From the NCBI GenBank assembly GCA_026225415.1, contig JAMFSS010000008.1, forward strand, positions 1-45,218: a DNA stretch of 45,218 bases, read 5' to 3'. Below are positions 8,357 to 15,426 of this stretch, in pieces. A model generated the notes under the pieces. That model made no database searches. It was not told the origin of the DNA and was given only the letters and a program-made list of their open reading frames with translations. Position numbers and translations under genes: made by a program. Position 1 is the first letter of the stretch. Every line of letters begins with the position of its first letter. This stretch comes from Alphaproteobacteria bacterium (GTDB lineage: Bacteria > Pseudomonadota > Alphaproteobacteria > UBA9219).

Positions 8357-8826
8357 GCAAGACTATCGTGCTTGATACGAATCTTCTTATCCTTTTTATC
8401 GTCGGTACAGTTAGCAAGCACTACATCCCTGCCCATAAAAAACTGCACCCAGTCTATACTTCCGAACATTACGATTTACTCATAGAGCTCATAAAAAAAG
8501 CCGAATTTCTTGTTACCCCCCACACGCTTACCGAAACTTCCAATCTCTTGAAACGAATTAATGACCCTGCAAGAACTGAAATTTATCAGTATTTTCAGAA
8601 TTTGATTGGCAAGGTACAAGAGCGTTATGTTACGGCACAAGATGCTTCAAAAAGAACTGAATTTATTCATTTAGGTATTACAGATTCAATTTTGCTAGAA
8701 CTAGGAAAAGAAAATATAACTCTTCTTACAGCCGATCATCAACTACATTGTGCCGCATTGAACAGCAACCACCCCACCGTTAATTTTTGGCATGTTGCCA
8801 CAGAACGCGGTTTATTTGCTACCTAG
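8353..8826 (+). CDS. PIN-domain ribonuclease-like protein
   Basis: The 157-residue protein opens with the classic PIN start TIVLDTNLLILF. The four acidic positions that bind metal in PIN nucleases can all be placed: D8 (VLDTN), E61 (LTETSN), D111 (GITDSILLEL) and D128 (LLTADHQLH). The active site therefore appears intact. PIN proteins are metal-dependent ribonucleases, often toxins of type II toxin-antitoxin systems. This one is somewhat longer than the usual VapC toxin (about 130-140 residues), and the upstream gene does not look like a VapB. It overlaps that gene by four bases and ends tail-to-tail with adk over a CTAG. RNA target unknown. Confidence 0.85.
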   Translation: MSKTIVLDTNLLILFIVGTVSKHYIPAHKKLHPVYTSEHYDLLIELIKKAEFLVTPHTLTETSNLLKRINDPARTEIYQYFQNLIGKVQERYVTAQDASKRTEFIHLGITDSILLELGKENITLLTADHQLHCAALNSNHPTVNFWHVATERGLFAT

Positions 8827-9479
8827 GCAGGCGTTTGGTTCAAAACCGCTTCAATCGCCTTGGTCACATCATGCATGTCGGCCATGCCGTCGACCACTTT
8901 CAACAAACCCTTGGCCTGATAATAAGGCAGGATAGGCGCGGTTTGTATGCGGAACACTTCCAGACGCGCTTTCATTGTTTCGGCATTGTCATCGGGGCGA
9001 CGCGTGAATTCCTTGCCGCCACAGGCGTCACACACATTCGGCTTGGTGGTCGGCATATAGGTGTCGTGATAGCTGGCACCACAATTCGCACAGGCAAAAC
9101 GACCCGACACGCGCGCAATCAAGGCGGCCTCATCAACTTTTAATTCGATAACGGCGTCCAGCTTTTTACCCTGCGCCACCAGCATTTTATCCAAAGCTTC
9201 GGCCTGCGGCACTGTGCGCGGAAAACCATCCAGTATAAAACCCCTGGCGCAATCGGGCTTGGCGATACGCGCTTCGATCATGCGCACCATTAAATCATCG
9301 GGCACCAATTTACCCGCCGCCATCAGGCTTTGCGCCTCCAAGCCAACGGGCTCCTCATGCTTGATCGCGGTGCGCAACATATCGCCGGTCGAAAGCTGAA
9401 TCATTCCATGCTTTTCTTCCAGAAAATGTGACTGTGTGCCTTTGCCGGCACCCGGAGGCCCAATGAGGATGATGTTCAT
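8823..9479 (-). CDS. adk: Adenylate kinase, long form with zinc-binding LID
   Basis: Adenylate kinase interconverts ATP + AMP and 2 ADP in the cytosol. The 218 residues begin MNIILIGPPGAGKGTQ, with the P-loop at about 7-15. STGDMLR, the AMP-binding GFILDGFPRT and the long LID follow. The LID carries a Cys4 site (CANCG ... CDACG) expected to bind zinc, which is not present in the E. coli enzyme but is common in other bacteria. RRPDDNAETMKARL supplies the conserved Arg/Asp residues. The gene lies nine bases downstream of secY on the same strand, the conserved secY-adk order, but rpsM/rpsK/rpoA do not follow. Confidence 0.97.
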   Translation of the reverse strand: MNIILIGPPGAGKGTQSHFLEEKHGMIQLSTGDMLRTAIKHEEPVGLEAQSLMAAGKLVPDDLMVRMIEARIAKPDCARGFILDGFPRTVPQAEALDKMLVAQGKKLDAVIELKVDEAALIARVSGRFACANCGASYHDTYMPTTKPNVCDACGGKEFTRRPDDNAETMKARLEVFRIQTAPILPYYQAKGLLKVVDGMADMHDVTKAIEAVLNQTPA

Positions 9480-9488
9480 ATTATCTCT

Positions 9489-10829
9489 CTATTTGCCTTT
9501 AATCTTCGATTTCTTAATCAACCCCTCATATTGGTGAGCAATGAGGTGCGACTGGATGCGGGAAATTGTATCAATCGTCACGCTGACCACAATCAAAATC
9601 GACGTGCCGCCCAGATAAAACGGTATCGCGCCACGGCTCATCAAAAATTCGGGCAACAAACAAATCGCCACCAGATAGGCCGAACCCAACACGGTTAAAC
9701 GCGTCAGAACATAATCGAAATAATCGGTGGTGTTTTTGCCCGGCCTGATCCCCGGAACAAAACCGCCATATTTCTTCAGATTATCGGCTGTCTCCGCCGG
9801 ATTAAACACCACGGCGGTATAGAAGAACGAGAAAAACACAATCATCGCGGCATAAAGCACCATAAACAAAGGCTTGCCATGCCCCAGATTGGTGACGATA
9901 TCGGCCATGATGCCGCCCTTTTCCTGAACATTGGAAAAGCTGGCGAGCGTCAGCGGGAACAACAGCAAAGAGCTAGCGAAAATCGGCGGGATAACACCCG
10001 ATGTATTGATCTTCAACGGCAAATGCGAAGCCTCGCCACCAAACATTTTATTGCCGACCTGACGCTTGGGGTACTGAATCAAAATCCGGCGCTGGGCACG
10101 TTCACACGCCACACACACCGCCAACACAGCGACGATAATCACGATAATCAGCATAATGAACCAGCTGGACAAAGCGCCGGTACGACCCAATTCCAATGTC
10201 TGCGCGACAGCATTGGGCAGATTGGCGACAATACCGGCATAGATAATCATCGATGTACCGTTGCCGATACCGCGCGCGGTGATTTGTTCACCCAGCCACA
10301 TCAAAAACACGGTGCCGCCGGTCAGCGTGATCATCGTGCTGATACGGAAAAATGTTGCCGAAATGACCATAACGCCGCCATTGGCGCCCATCATATTTTC
10401 CAACCCGACCGCCAGCGCATAGGATTGCACCATGGCAAAGGCCACCGTCAGATACCGCGAATATTGGTTCAACTTCACGCGCCCCTGTTCGCCTTCTTTC
10501 TTCAAGGATTCAAAGTAAGGCAGAATGGCCGAAAGCAACTGCACGATAATCGATGCGGTGATATATGGCATAACGCCAAGCGCGAAAATCGTCATACGGC
10601 GCAAAGCGCCACCCGAAAACATGTTGAACATGTCCATAATGCCGCCGCTGTGCTTTTTAAACACTTCGCCCAACATGGCGGGGTCGATGCCCGGAACGGG
10701 AATATAAGTCCCGACGCGATAGATGATCAGCGCCAGAACGGTAAACCAGATGCGGCTTTTCAGTTCGGTGGCCTTGGAAAAAGCCGACATATTCATGTTG
10801 GCAGCAAGGGATTCAGCAGCAGAAGCCAT
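9489..10829 (-). CDS. secY: Protein translocase subunit SecY
   Basis: SecY forms the channel of the Sec translocon in the inner membrane. The reading frame is open further upstream, but the family N-terminus MASAAESLAANMN, continuing into KATELKSRIWFT, fixes the start at the ATG 10827-10829, giving 446 residues. Ten membrane segments are expected; seen landmarks are YRVGTYIPVPGIDP, GIMPYI-like GVMPYITASII (plug region and TM2), QYPKRQVGNKMFGG and the cytoplasmic loop RPGKNTTDYF. No strong ribosome-binding site is visible. secY normally follows rplO in the spc ribosomal operon. Here the upstream neighbour is a divergent unknown gene, so secY-adk has been separated from that operon. Confidence 0.97.
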   Translation of the reverse strand: MASAAESLAANMNMSAFSKATELKSRIWFTVLALIIYRVGTYIPVPGIDPAMLGEVFKKHSGGIMDMFNMFSGGALRRMTIFALGVMPYITASIIVQLLSAILPYFESLKKEGEQGRVKLNQYSRYLTVAFAMVQSYALAVGLENMMGANGGVMVISATFFRISTMITLTGGTVFLMWLGEQITARGIGNGTSMIIYAGIVANLPNAVAQTLELGRTGALSSWFIMLIIVIIVAVLAVCVACERAQRRILIQYPKRQVGNKMFGGEASHLPLKINTSGVIPPIFASSLLLFPLTLASFSNVQEKGGIMADIVTNLGHGKPLFMVLYAAMIVFFSFFYTAVVFNPAETADNLKKYGGFVPGIRPGKNTTDYFDYVLTRLTVLGSAYLVAICLLPEFLMSRGAIPFYLGGTSILIVVSVTIDTISRIQSHLIAHQYEGLIKKSKIKGK

Positions 10830-11053
10830 GGGAAAATCACAGGATTGAAGTGTTAACGGATGAAGAGACAAGAGATATAAGGGCTTAGCCCCCATAAAAC
10901 AAGTGATTGATGTTTTGCAGTGCGAAACCGGTTTTTGCAGGAAATTCAACCGTTTCAGACTGTTTCCAAACCTGAAACTAATATCGCCCTTCGGATAAGG
11001 CCGGAAATACAGTATATTCCCGGTGCATTCTAAACATTTGGATGGGGCCGATT

Positions 11054-11491
11054 ATGACAACACAAGTAATTAAGCGCGGCAATAATAAACAGAACAGCCT
11101 TCATCCTGCGGTAACAGGACTGGCGATTGCAGGGCTGGCAGCTTGGACAGCCCACACCATCGCGCCAAATTTCAATATTCTGTCTTTCCAGGATTCGGCC
11201 AAGCACACGACCGCACCCGTCGCCCCATCCCCATACATTAAACCGTTGCCGGTTTTCACTATTGTTCCCGCCGCGCCAAAATCCACCCAACCCGCATTGG
11301 TAGCCACGCACCGAATCATGGTTAAGCCTGCCAAGCCCAAGACCGCAGCCGAATTATCACTTGAAAACACCAGACGCATAGAAGACCAAGTTGCTAACCA
11401 ATACAGGCTTTGCATTGAAGCATCCCGCCCAGACAGCGATCTGAAAAAATTATACGCGGAAAATGGCAACCGCCCTCTCTGCGGCGGCTAA
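11054..11491 (+). CDS. Unknown membrane-anchored Pro/Ala-rich protein
   Basis: About 145 residues if translated from the ATG at 11054 (an in-frame ATG at 11042 is possible; GGGG lies in front of the second one). A basic start is followed by a hydrophobic segment AVTGLAIAGLAAWTA that could be an uncleaved anchor, then a Pro/Ala/Lys-rich linker (about residues 45-100). A short C-terminal domain with two Cys (YRLCIEASRPDSD and RPLCGG) ends the protein. The arrangement suggests a membrane-tethered periplasmic protein with a disulfide. It ends one base before the stop of the convergent ABC1 kinase gene. I do not recognise the family. Confidence 0.65.
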   Translation: MTTQVIKRGNNKQNSLHPAVTGLAIAGLAAWTAHTIAPNFNILSFQDSAKHTTAPVAPSPYIKPLPVFTIVPAAPKSTQPALVATHRIMVKPAKPKTAAELSLENTRRIEDQVANQYRLCIEASRPDSDLKKLYAENGNRPLCGG

Positions 11492-12835
11492 TCACAACCC
11501 GCAATCGCGCAAAGCCTTCGCCTGCTGTGCCGCGAGTTTTTTGACATCGAATCCATCAATCAATTCCTGGAACATCCGGTACCAGTTGATTTCGGCATTA
11601 AGACGCAAAAACACCGAACCCAACCCGATGGCGGCACGATCCATAAACACAAATTCGCGCGGCACCGACACGCCGCCAATTTTGCGCAATTCGGCATGGA
11701 CTTTGGCCGCAGTCTCGCGCCCATAAAGCCCCGTATTGGTTTCATCAATCGAACGCGTTTTATCTTCCAGCAACGGCGCATAAATAAATTTAGCCCAGAT
11801 ATTCAAAATCTCGACCAGCCGCTTGCTGGGCTTGGTGAATCCCCACGCCTTATAAGCTTCAACCGCCTCTTCCTCGCGCCCGTCGCGTAGCGCTTCATAC
11901 AGCTTGATAACGCCGCCAACCAGTTCCGGCTTGAATACCCGCACACATCCATAATCCAGCAGATTAATGCTCTGATCTTTGCGCACCGAATAATTACCCA
12001 AATGCGGATCGCCGTGAATAACACCATAAGAATAAAATGGCGTGTACCACGCATGAAACATATTCACCGCCACCTGATTGCGCAGCTTCAAAGATTTATC
12101 CCGCGCAATATCGGCCATGCGCTCGCCGTCCAGCCAACCCATGCTCAACAAACGACTGGTGGAAAGTTCGGAAATAAATTCCGGCACATGCACCGCATCG
12201 TTCGCCGCATGAATCAACCCATACAACCGCAAATGTTTCGCCTCGCGCGTGTAATCCAATTCCTCGCGCAAACGTTCGGCTATTTCGCTTTGCACATCCT
12301 TGGTCGATACCGCGCGGTCATAATGTTCGAACACCGCCATGACCAGTTTCAACTGCTTCAAATCCGCTTCCACCGCCGATTCCATATCGGGATATTGCAG
12401 CTTGCACGCCAGTTTGCGCCCATCCAGCGCAACAGCCCGATGCACCTGCCCCAATGATGCGGCGGCGCAAGCTTCATGCTCGAATGATTTAAATTTTGCT
12501 TCCCAATCGACACCCAATTCGGCCGCCATACGACGCCGCACAAAACCCCACCCCATTGACGGCGCGTCTGACTGTAACATCGCCAGCTCATCGGCATATT
12601 CTTTCGGCACCGCATCGGGAATGGTCGATAAAATCTGCGCCACTTTCATCAAGGGGCCTTTCAACCCGCCAAGCGCAAGGCGCAACCGTTCGGCCTGCTT
12701 CTGTCGATCAATATTCAAACCCAATTTTTGCCCCGCCACACGCGCGCCAAAACCGGCCATAGAGGTCGAAACCTTGGCATAGCGCGTGACACGTTTCCGC
12801 AATGAGGATTTAGAGGGTGATGTGAATTTCGGCAT
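11492..12835 (-). CDS. ABC1/AarF/UbiB-family atypical kinase
   Basis: ABC1-family proteins are atypical kinases or ATPases linked to quinone lipid metabolism (UbiB, COQ8). The 447 residues show the family signature region GLKGPLMKVAQILS (K64, Q67), where the usual KxGQ reads KVAQ. The Ala-rich loop AAASLGQVHRA follows, then the nucleotide Lys in KLQYPD (about 145), the acidic EELDYTREAKH, the catalytic loop HGDPHLGNY and the metal-binding LLDYGC. No transmembrane pair is seen at the C-terminus, which distinguishes it from UbiB itself. The KVAQ form is, to my knowledge, usual in a proteobacterial subgroup, so it need not mean inactivity. The gene precedes no ubiquinone gene here; the exact substrate is unknown. 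Confidence 0.88.
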   Translation of the reverse strand: MPKFTSPSKSSLRKRVTRYAKVSTSMAGFGARVAGQKLGLNIDRQKQAERLRLALGGLKGPLMKVAQILSTIPDAVPKEYADELAMLQSDAPSMGWGFVRRRMAAELGVDWEAKFKSFEHEACAAASLGQVHRAVALDGRKLACKLQYPDMESAVEADLKQLKLVMAVFEHYDRAVSTKDVQSEIAERLREELDYTREAKHLRLYGLIHAANDAVHVPEFISELSTSRLLSMGWLDGERMADIARDKSLKLRNQVAVNMFHAWYTPFYSYGVIHGDPHLGNYSVRKDQSINLLDYGCVRVFKPELVGGVIKLYEALRDGREEEAVEAYKAWGFTKPSKRLVEILNIWAKFIYAPLLEDKTRSIDETNTGLYGRETAAKVHAELRKIGGVSVPREFVFMDRAAIGLGSVFLRLNAEINWYRMFQELIDGFDVKKLAAQQAKALRDCGL

Positions 12836-12854
12836 CCGCGAGGATTAGCAGAGA

Positions 12855-13979
12855 TTAGCTTTGCAGCCTAGGGGCTTGCCCACCCGCGCCCGCCACAGGC
12901 CGCAAGGGCAAAGAATCTTCCATTTCCTGAAGAACATCCAGATAATGCATCTTCCGGTTATGCCCCATATTCGAAGCTTCAATGGAATTCCGCGCCAATG
13001 TAACGCAATCCCTCAAATCAATCTCGTCCGCATCAAGCAAAACGACAAAATTATCGACAATGTAGCCACCGAAATAGGCAGGGTCGTCGCTATTAATCGT
13101 CGCCTTCAATCCCGCATCCAACATTTTCCGAATAGGATGTTTCGAAATATCTGTGACCACGCGAAGCTTAAGATTGGAAAGTGGGCACACCGTTAAAACA
13201 ACGCCATCTTCACGAAGAGAGGCAACAAGCGCCGGGTCTTCCATAGCGCGATTGCCATGATCAATAATAATAGGTTTTAAAGTTTTAGACTTCCGATCAG
13301 CCTTTTTCGGCTTCAAGATTTTAAGCGCCTGTCGAACATATTTGGGCGGCCCTTCCTCGGCCGCATGAATAGAGTTTTCTTCCAAATCCATCTCAACAGC
13401 TTTTGCAATGACACGCGCGAATTTCTTCGGTGGGTTCCCTACTTCCGACGAATCCAGCCCCACACCAACAATCCGGTAAAAATCTTTGTCATCCAGATAA
13501 GGTTCGGCCATCGCCAGACTTTCAAACGCCGCCTCTTCCGTCAAATGGCGCAAAAAACTATGTACATAAGAAAATGTTATATCAAATTTTTCTGCGGCAT
13601 CATGCGCCGCGCGCACCAGCCCTTGAATAACCGCGTCATAGGAAATACCGCGATCAGTATGCGTTTGCGGATCGAAAAAAATTCTGGAGTCCACAACGCC
13701 ATCAGCGGCAGCATGTTCGAAATATTCCGCCGCCAGATCGTAAAAACCTTGCTCTTTTTGCAAAATGCCCGCGCCCGCATAATAAATATCCAGAAAATCT
13801 TGCAGGTTCGAAAATTGATAGGCGGCGCGAACTTCCTCAACCGACTTATAAGGGATTTCAATTTTGTTGCGTTCGGCCAGCTTGAACATCAATTCAGGTT
13901 CAAGCGTGCCTTCGATATGCACATGCAATTCGGCTTTAGGAAGCCTGCGAATAAAATCAATTTCTTCTTGCGTGGCCAT
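12855..13979 (-). CDS. Adenosine/adenine deaminase family hydrolase
   Basis: The 374-residue metal-dependent deaminase has all core residues of the family: HVHIEG (H19, H21) for zinc, HAAEEGPP with the catalytic Glu, IDHG for the third His, and NSDDPAYFGGY with the zinc-binding Asp. CPLSNLKLRVV and the YFGGY ending favour the adenine-deaminase (Aah1/ADE) branch over true adenosine deaminase. That would make it a purine-salvage enzyme turning adenine into hypoxanthine. A basic insertion (about residues 225-237, KPKKADRKSKTLKP) precedes the IDHG motif. The ATG at 13977-13979 is preceded by a GGAG box. It lies downstream of fabG on the same strand across a 25-base palindrome. Confidence 0.88.
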   Translation of the reverse strand: MATQEEIDFIRRLPKAELHVHIEGTLEPELMFKLAERNKIEIPYKSVEEVRAAYQFSNLQDFLDIYYAGAGILQKEQGFYDLAAEYFEHAAADGVVDSRIFFDPQTHTDRGISYDAVIQGLVRAAHDAAEKFDITFSYVHSFLRHLTEEAAFESLAMAEPYLDDKDFYRIVGVGLDSSEVGNPPKKFARVIAKAVEMDLEENSIHAAEEGPPKYVRQALKILKPKKADRKSKTLKPIIIDHGNRAMEDPALVASLREDGVVLTVCPLSNLKLRVVTDISKHPIRKMLDAGLKATINSDDPAYFGGYIVDNFVVLLDADEIDLRDCVTLARNSIEASNMGHNRKMHYLDVLQEMEDSLPLRPVAGAGGQAPRLQS

Positions 13980-14038
13980 TTTAAATCTCCGTAAAACAAT
14001 GCCAAACTATAGCATTCCGGAAATAAAATCGCCAAGGT

Positions 14039-14063
14039 TTTATGGTTATTCATTAACCATAAA
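14039..14063. promoter_or_regulatory. Perfect 10-bp inverted repeat between fabG and the deaminase
   Basis: TTTATGGTTA and TAACCATAAA form a perfect inverted repeat around the loop TTCAT. Read on the minus strand it lies between the fabG stop (14069) and the deaminase start (13979). There is no T-run after it on the minus strand, so it is a poor terminator. A dimeric regulator's operator for the purine gene or an mRNA-end structure are both possible. Confidence 0.45.
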
Positions 14064-14068
14064 TGGCC

Positions 14069-14809
14069 TTATATCATCGCCATCCCGCCATTGATATGCA
14101 AAGTCTGGCCGGTAATGTATTTCGCTTCATTCGAAGCAAGGAAAGCCACACCTGCACCAATATCCTCTGGCGCCCCCATTGAACCCGCCGGGATGCTGGC
14201 CAAAATCTTGTTCTTCTGGTCATCGGTCAAAACATCGGTCATGGCCGATGCGATAAATCCGGGCGCAACGCAATTCACGGTCACATTACGCGACGCAATT
14301 TCCTGCGCCAAAGATTTACTCATGCCGATTAAACCGGCTTTCGATGCCGCATAATTCGCCTGTCCGCCATTGCCGGTCACACCGACCACCGAAGTGATGC
14401 TGACAATGCGCCCCCAACGGCGCGACATCATGCCCTTCAACGCGCTGCGGCTTAAACGAAACGCGGCCGACAAATTAACATTGATAACATTATCCCAATC
14501 TTCATCCTTCATCCGCATCGCCAAACCGTCGCGCGTCAACCCTGCATTGTTGATCAATATATCAACGCCACCGCCCAGTTGCACTTCCGCCTCTTTCAGC
14601 AATTGCGCCGGAACGGCGGGGTCGGACAAATTACCGGCAACCACAAAGGCGCGATCGCCCAGCTCTGCCTTCAACGCGTTCAACGCATCAATTTTGGTGC
14701 CCGACAAAACAACCCGTCCGCCCTGCGCGTATAAAGCCTGAGCAATAGCCTTGCCCAACCCGCCCGAAGCGCCAGTGACCAAAGCATTTTTACCGGAAAG
14801 TGAAAACAT
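14069..14809 (-). CDS. fabG: 3-oxoacyl-[acyl-carrier-protein] reductase
   Basis: FabG reduces 3-ketoacyl-ACP with NADPH in fatty-acid elongation. The 246 residues begin MFSLSGKNALVTGASGGLGK, with the TGxxxGxG cofactor site at about 12-19. NNAGLTRDGLAMRMKDEDW is followed by the catalytic Ser in ITSVVGVTGN, and Y and K in NYAASKAG. The family ending GGMAMI is present. The N-terminus identifies the ATG at 14807-14809 as the start, although the frame stays open to 14872. The usual fabD and acpP neighbours are missing on both sides. Confidence 0.95.
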   Translation of the reverse strand: MFSLSGKNALVTGASGGLGKAIAQALYAQGGRVVLSGTKIDALNALKAELGDRAFVVAGNLSDPAVPAQLLKEAEVQLGGGVDILINNAGLTRDGLAMRMKDEDWDNVINVNLSAAFRLSRSALKGMMSRRWGRIVSITSVVGVTGNGGQANYAASKAGLIGMSKSLAQEIASRNVTVNCVAPGFIASAMTDVLTDDQKNKILASIPAGSMGAPEDIGAGVAFLASNEAKYITGQTLHINGGMAMI

Positions 14810-14865
14810 GGGGAAACCTGTGAGGTTGGCAGAGTGCTTGCTGATGAAACTTGCGAATCTTGATA

Positions 14866-15107
14866 CTACCAAAACCGCTTGCTGGCAAAGGCTTTGCCAG
14901 AACCACTCTTTAAATATTTTTCAAATGCATAGGCTTTATATTTATCTGGAAAAACGTGATAGCTGATCAATTCCCAAGGCATATATTTGGATGTGTGCTC
15001 GGAAAAGCCTTTATTGTGGTCGCTGAATCTCTTTTTAAATCTTCTGTAACGCCAACATATTTCTGTTCAGGATGGCTCTGACTTTTTAGAAGATAGACAT
15101 AGTGCAT
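14866..15107 (-). pseudogene. GIY-YIG nuclease-like gene broken by (or using) a -1 frameshift
   Basis: Reading from ATG 15105-15107 gives MHYVYLLKSQ...KYVGVTEDLK, the GIY-YIG start (here Y-V-Y and Y-V-G). The frame then shifts, and the -1 frame continues KRFSDHNKGFSEHTSKYMPW and ends KYLKSGSGKAFASKRFW before a TAG at 14866-14868. The joined product would be about 80 residues, the normal size of the small UPF0213/YhbQ-like family, with its conserved LKSGSG(K/R)AFA ending. The shift falls at TTTAAAAAG (15039-15031). TTTAAAA is in the correct phase for a slippery heptamer (T TTA AAA), so loss of one A and programmed slippage are both possible. Everything outside this point is intact, which implies a recent or tolerated change. 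Confidence 0.8.
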
Positions 15108-15197
15108 GTAGGCCTATGTGCTTTGTTTTCTATTGTTAAGGAAATAAAGAACGGCAACCAGCCCTACTCCGCCTTCGCTTCGCTCGGCTCCGAAGGG

Positions 15198-15252
15198 CAT
15201 CCTACGCCTGCGGCCTCAGATGGCTGCGCCATCCGAAGCCGCAGGCGTAGGA

Positions 15253-15254
<2 letters not shown>
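15198..15254. repeat. Long palindrome abutting the tRNA-Pro 3' end
   Basis: A perfect 17-bp inverted repeat opens CATCCTACGCCTGCGGC (15198-15214) and closes GCCGCAGGCGTAGGATG (15238-15254). A second, inner stem GATGGC/GCCATC lies around a TGC loop. The outer arm overlaps two bases of the encoded CCA of tRNA-Pro (15253-15255). No T-run follows. The flanking DNA (CTCCGCCTTCGCTTCGCTCGG) shares the CGCCTTCGC core with the sequence beside tRNA-Val. Confidence 0.8.
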
Positions 15255-15329
<75 letters not shown>

Positions 15330-15338
15330 ACGGGCACA

Positions 15339-15367
15339 GAGATAATCAAAAAAGCTTGTATCGGCAA
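15339..15367 (-). promoter_or_regulatory. Promoter of tRNA-Pro
   Basis: On the minus strand, TTGCCG (15367-15362) and TATCTC (15344-15339) are 17 bases apart, and the -10 box ends ten bases before the tRNA 5' end. The arrangement mirrors the TTGCGC-17-TATACA promoter of tRNA-Asn. Confidence 0.55.
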
Positions 15368-15426
15368 CCTTATAGTTTAGGTTGGGCAAAGATTTTTCAT
15401 TATCGCCGTCAAACCACGGGTTTATC

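Noticed and set aside
11492-12835. KVAQ in place of KxGQ as evidence that the ABC1 kinase is dead
   Set aside because: The Ala-rich loop, GDPHLGN and metal-binding Asp are intact, and KVAQ seems to be shared by a subgroup of bacterial relatives.
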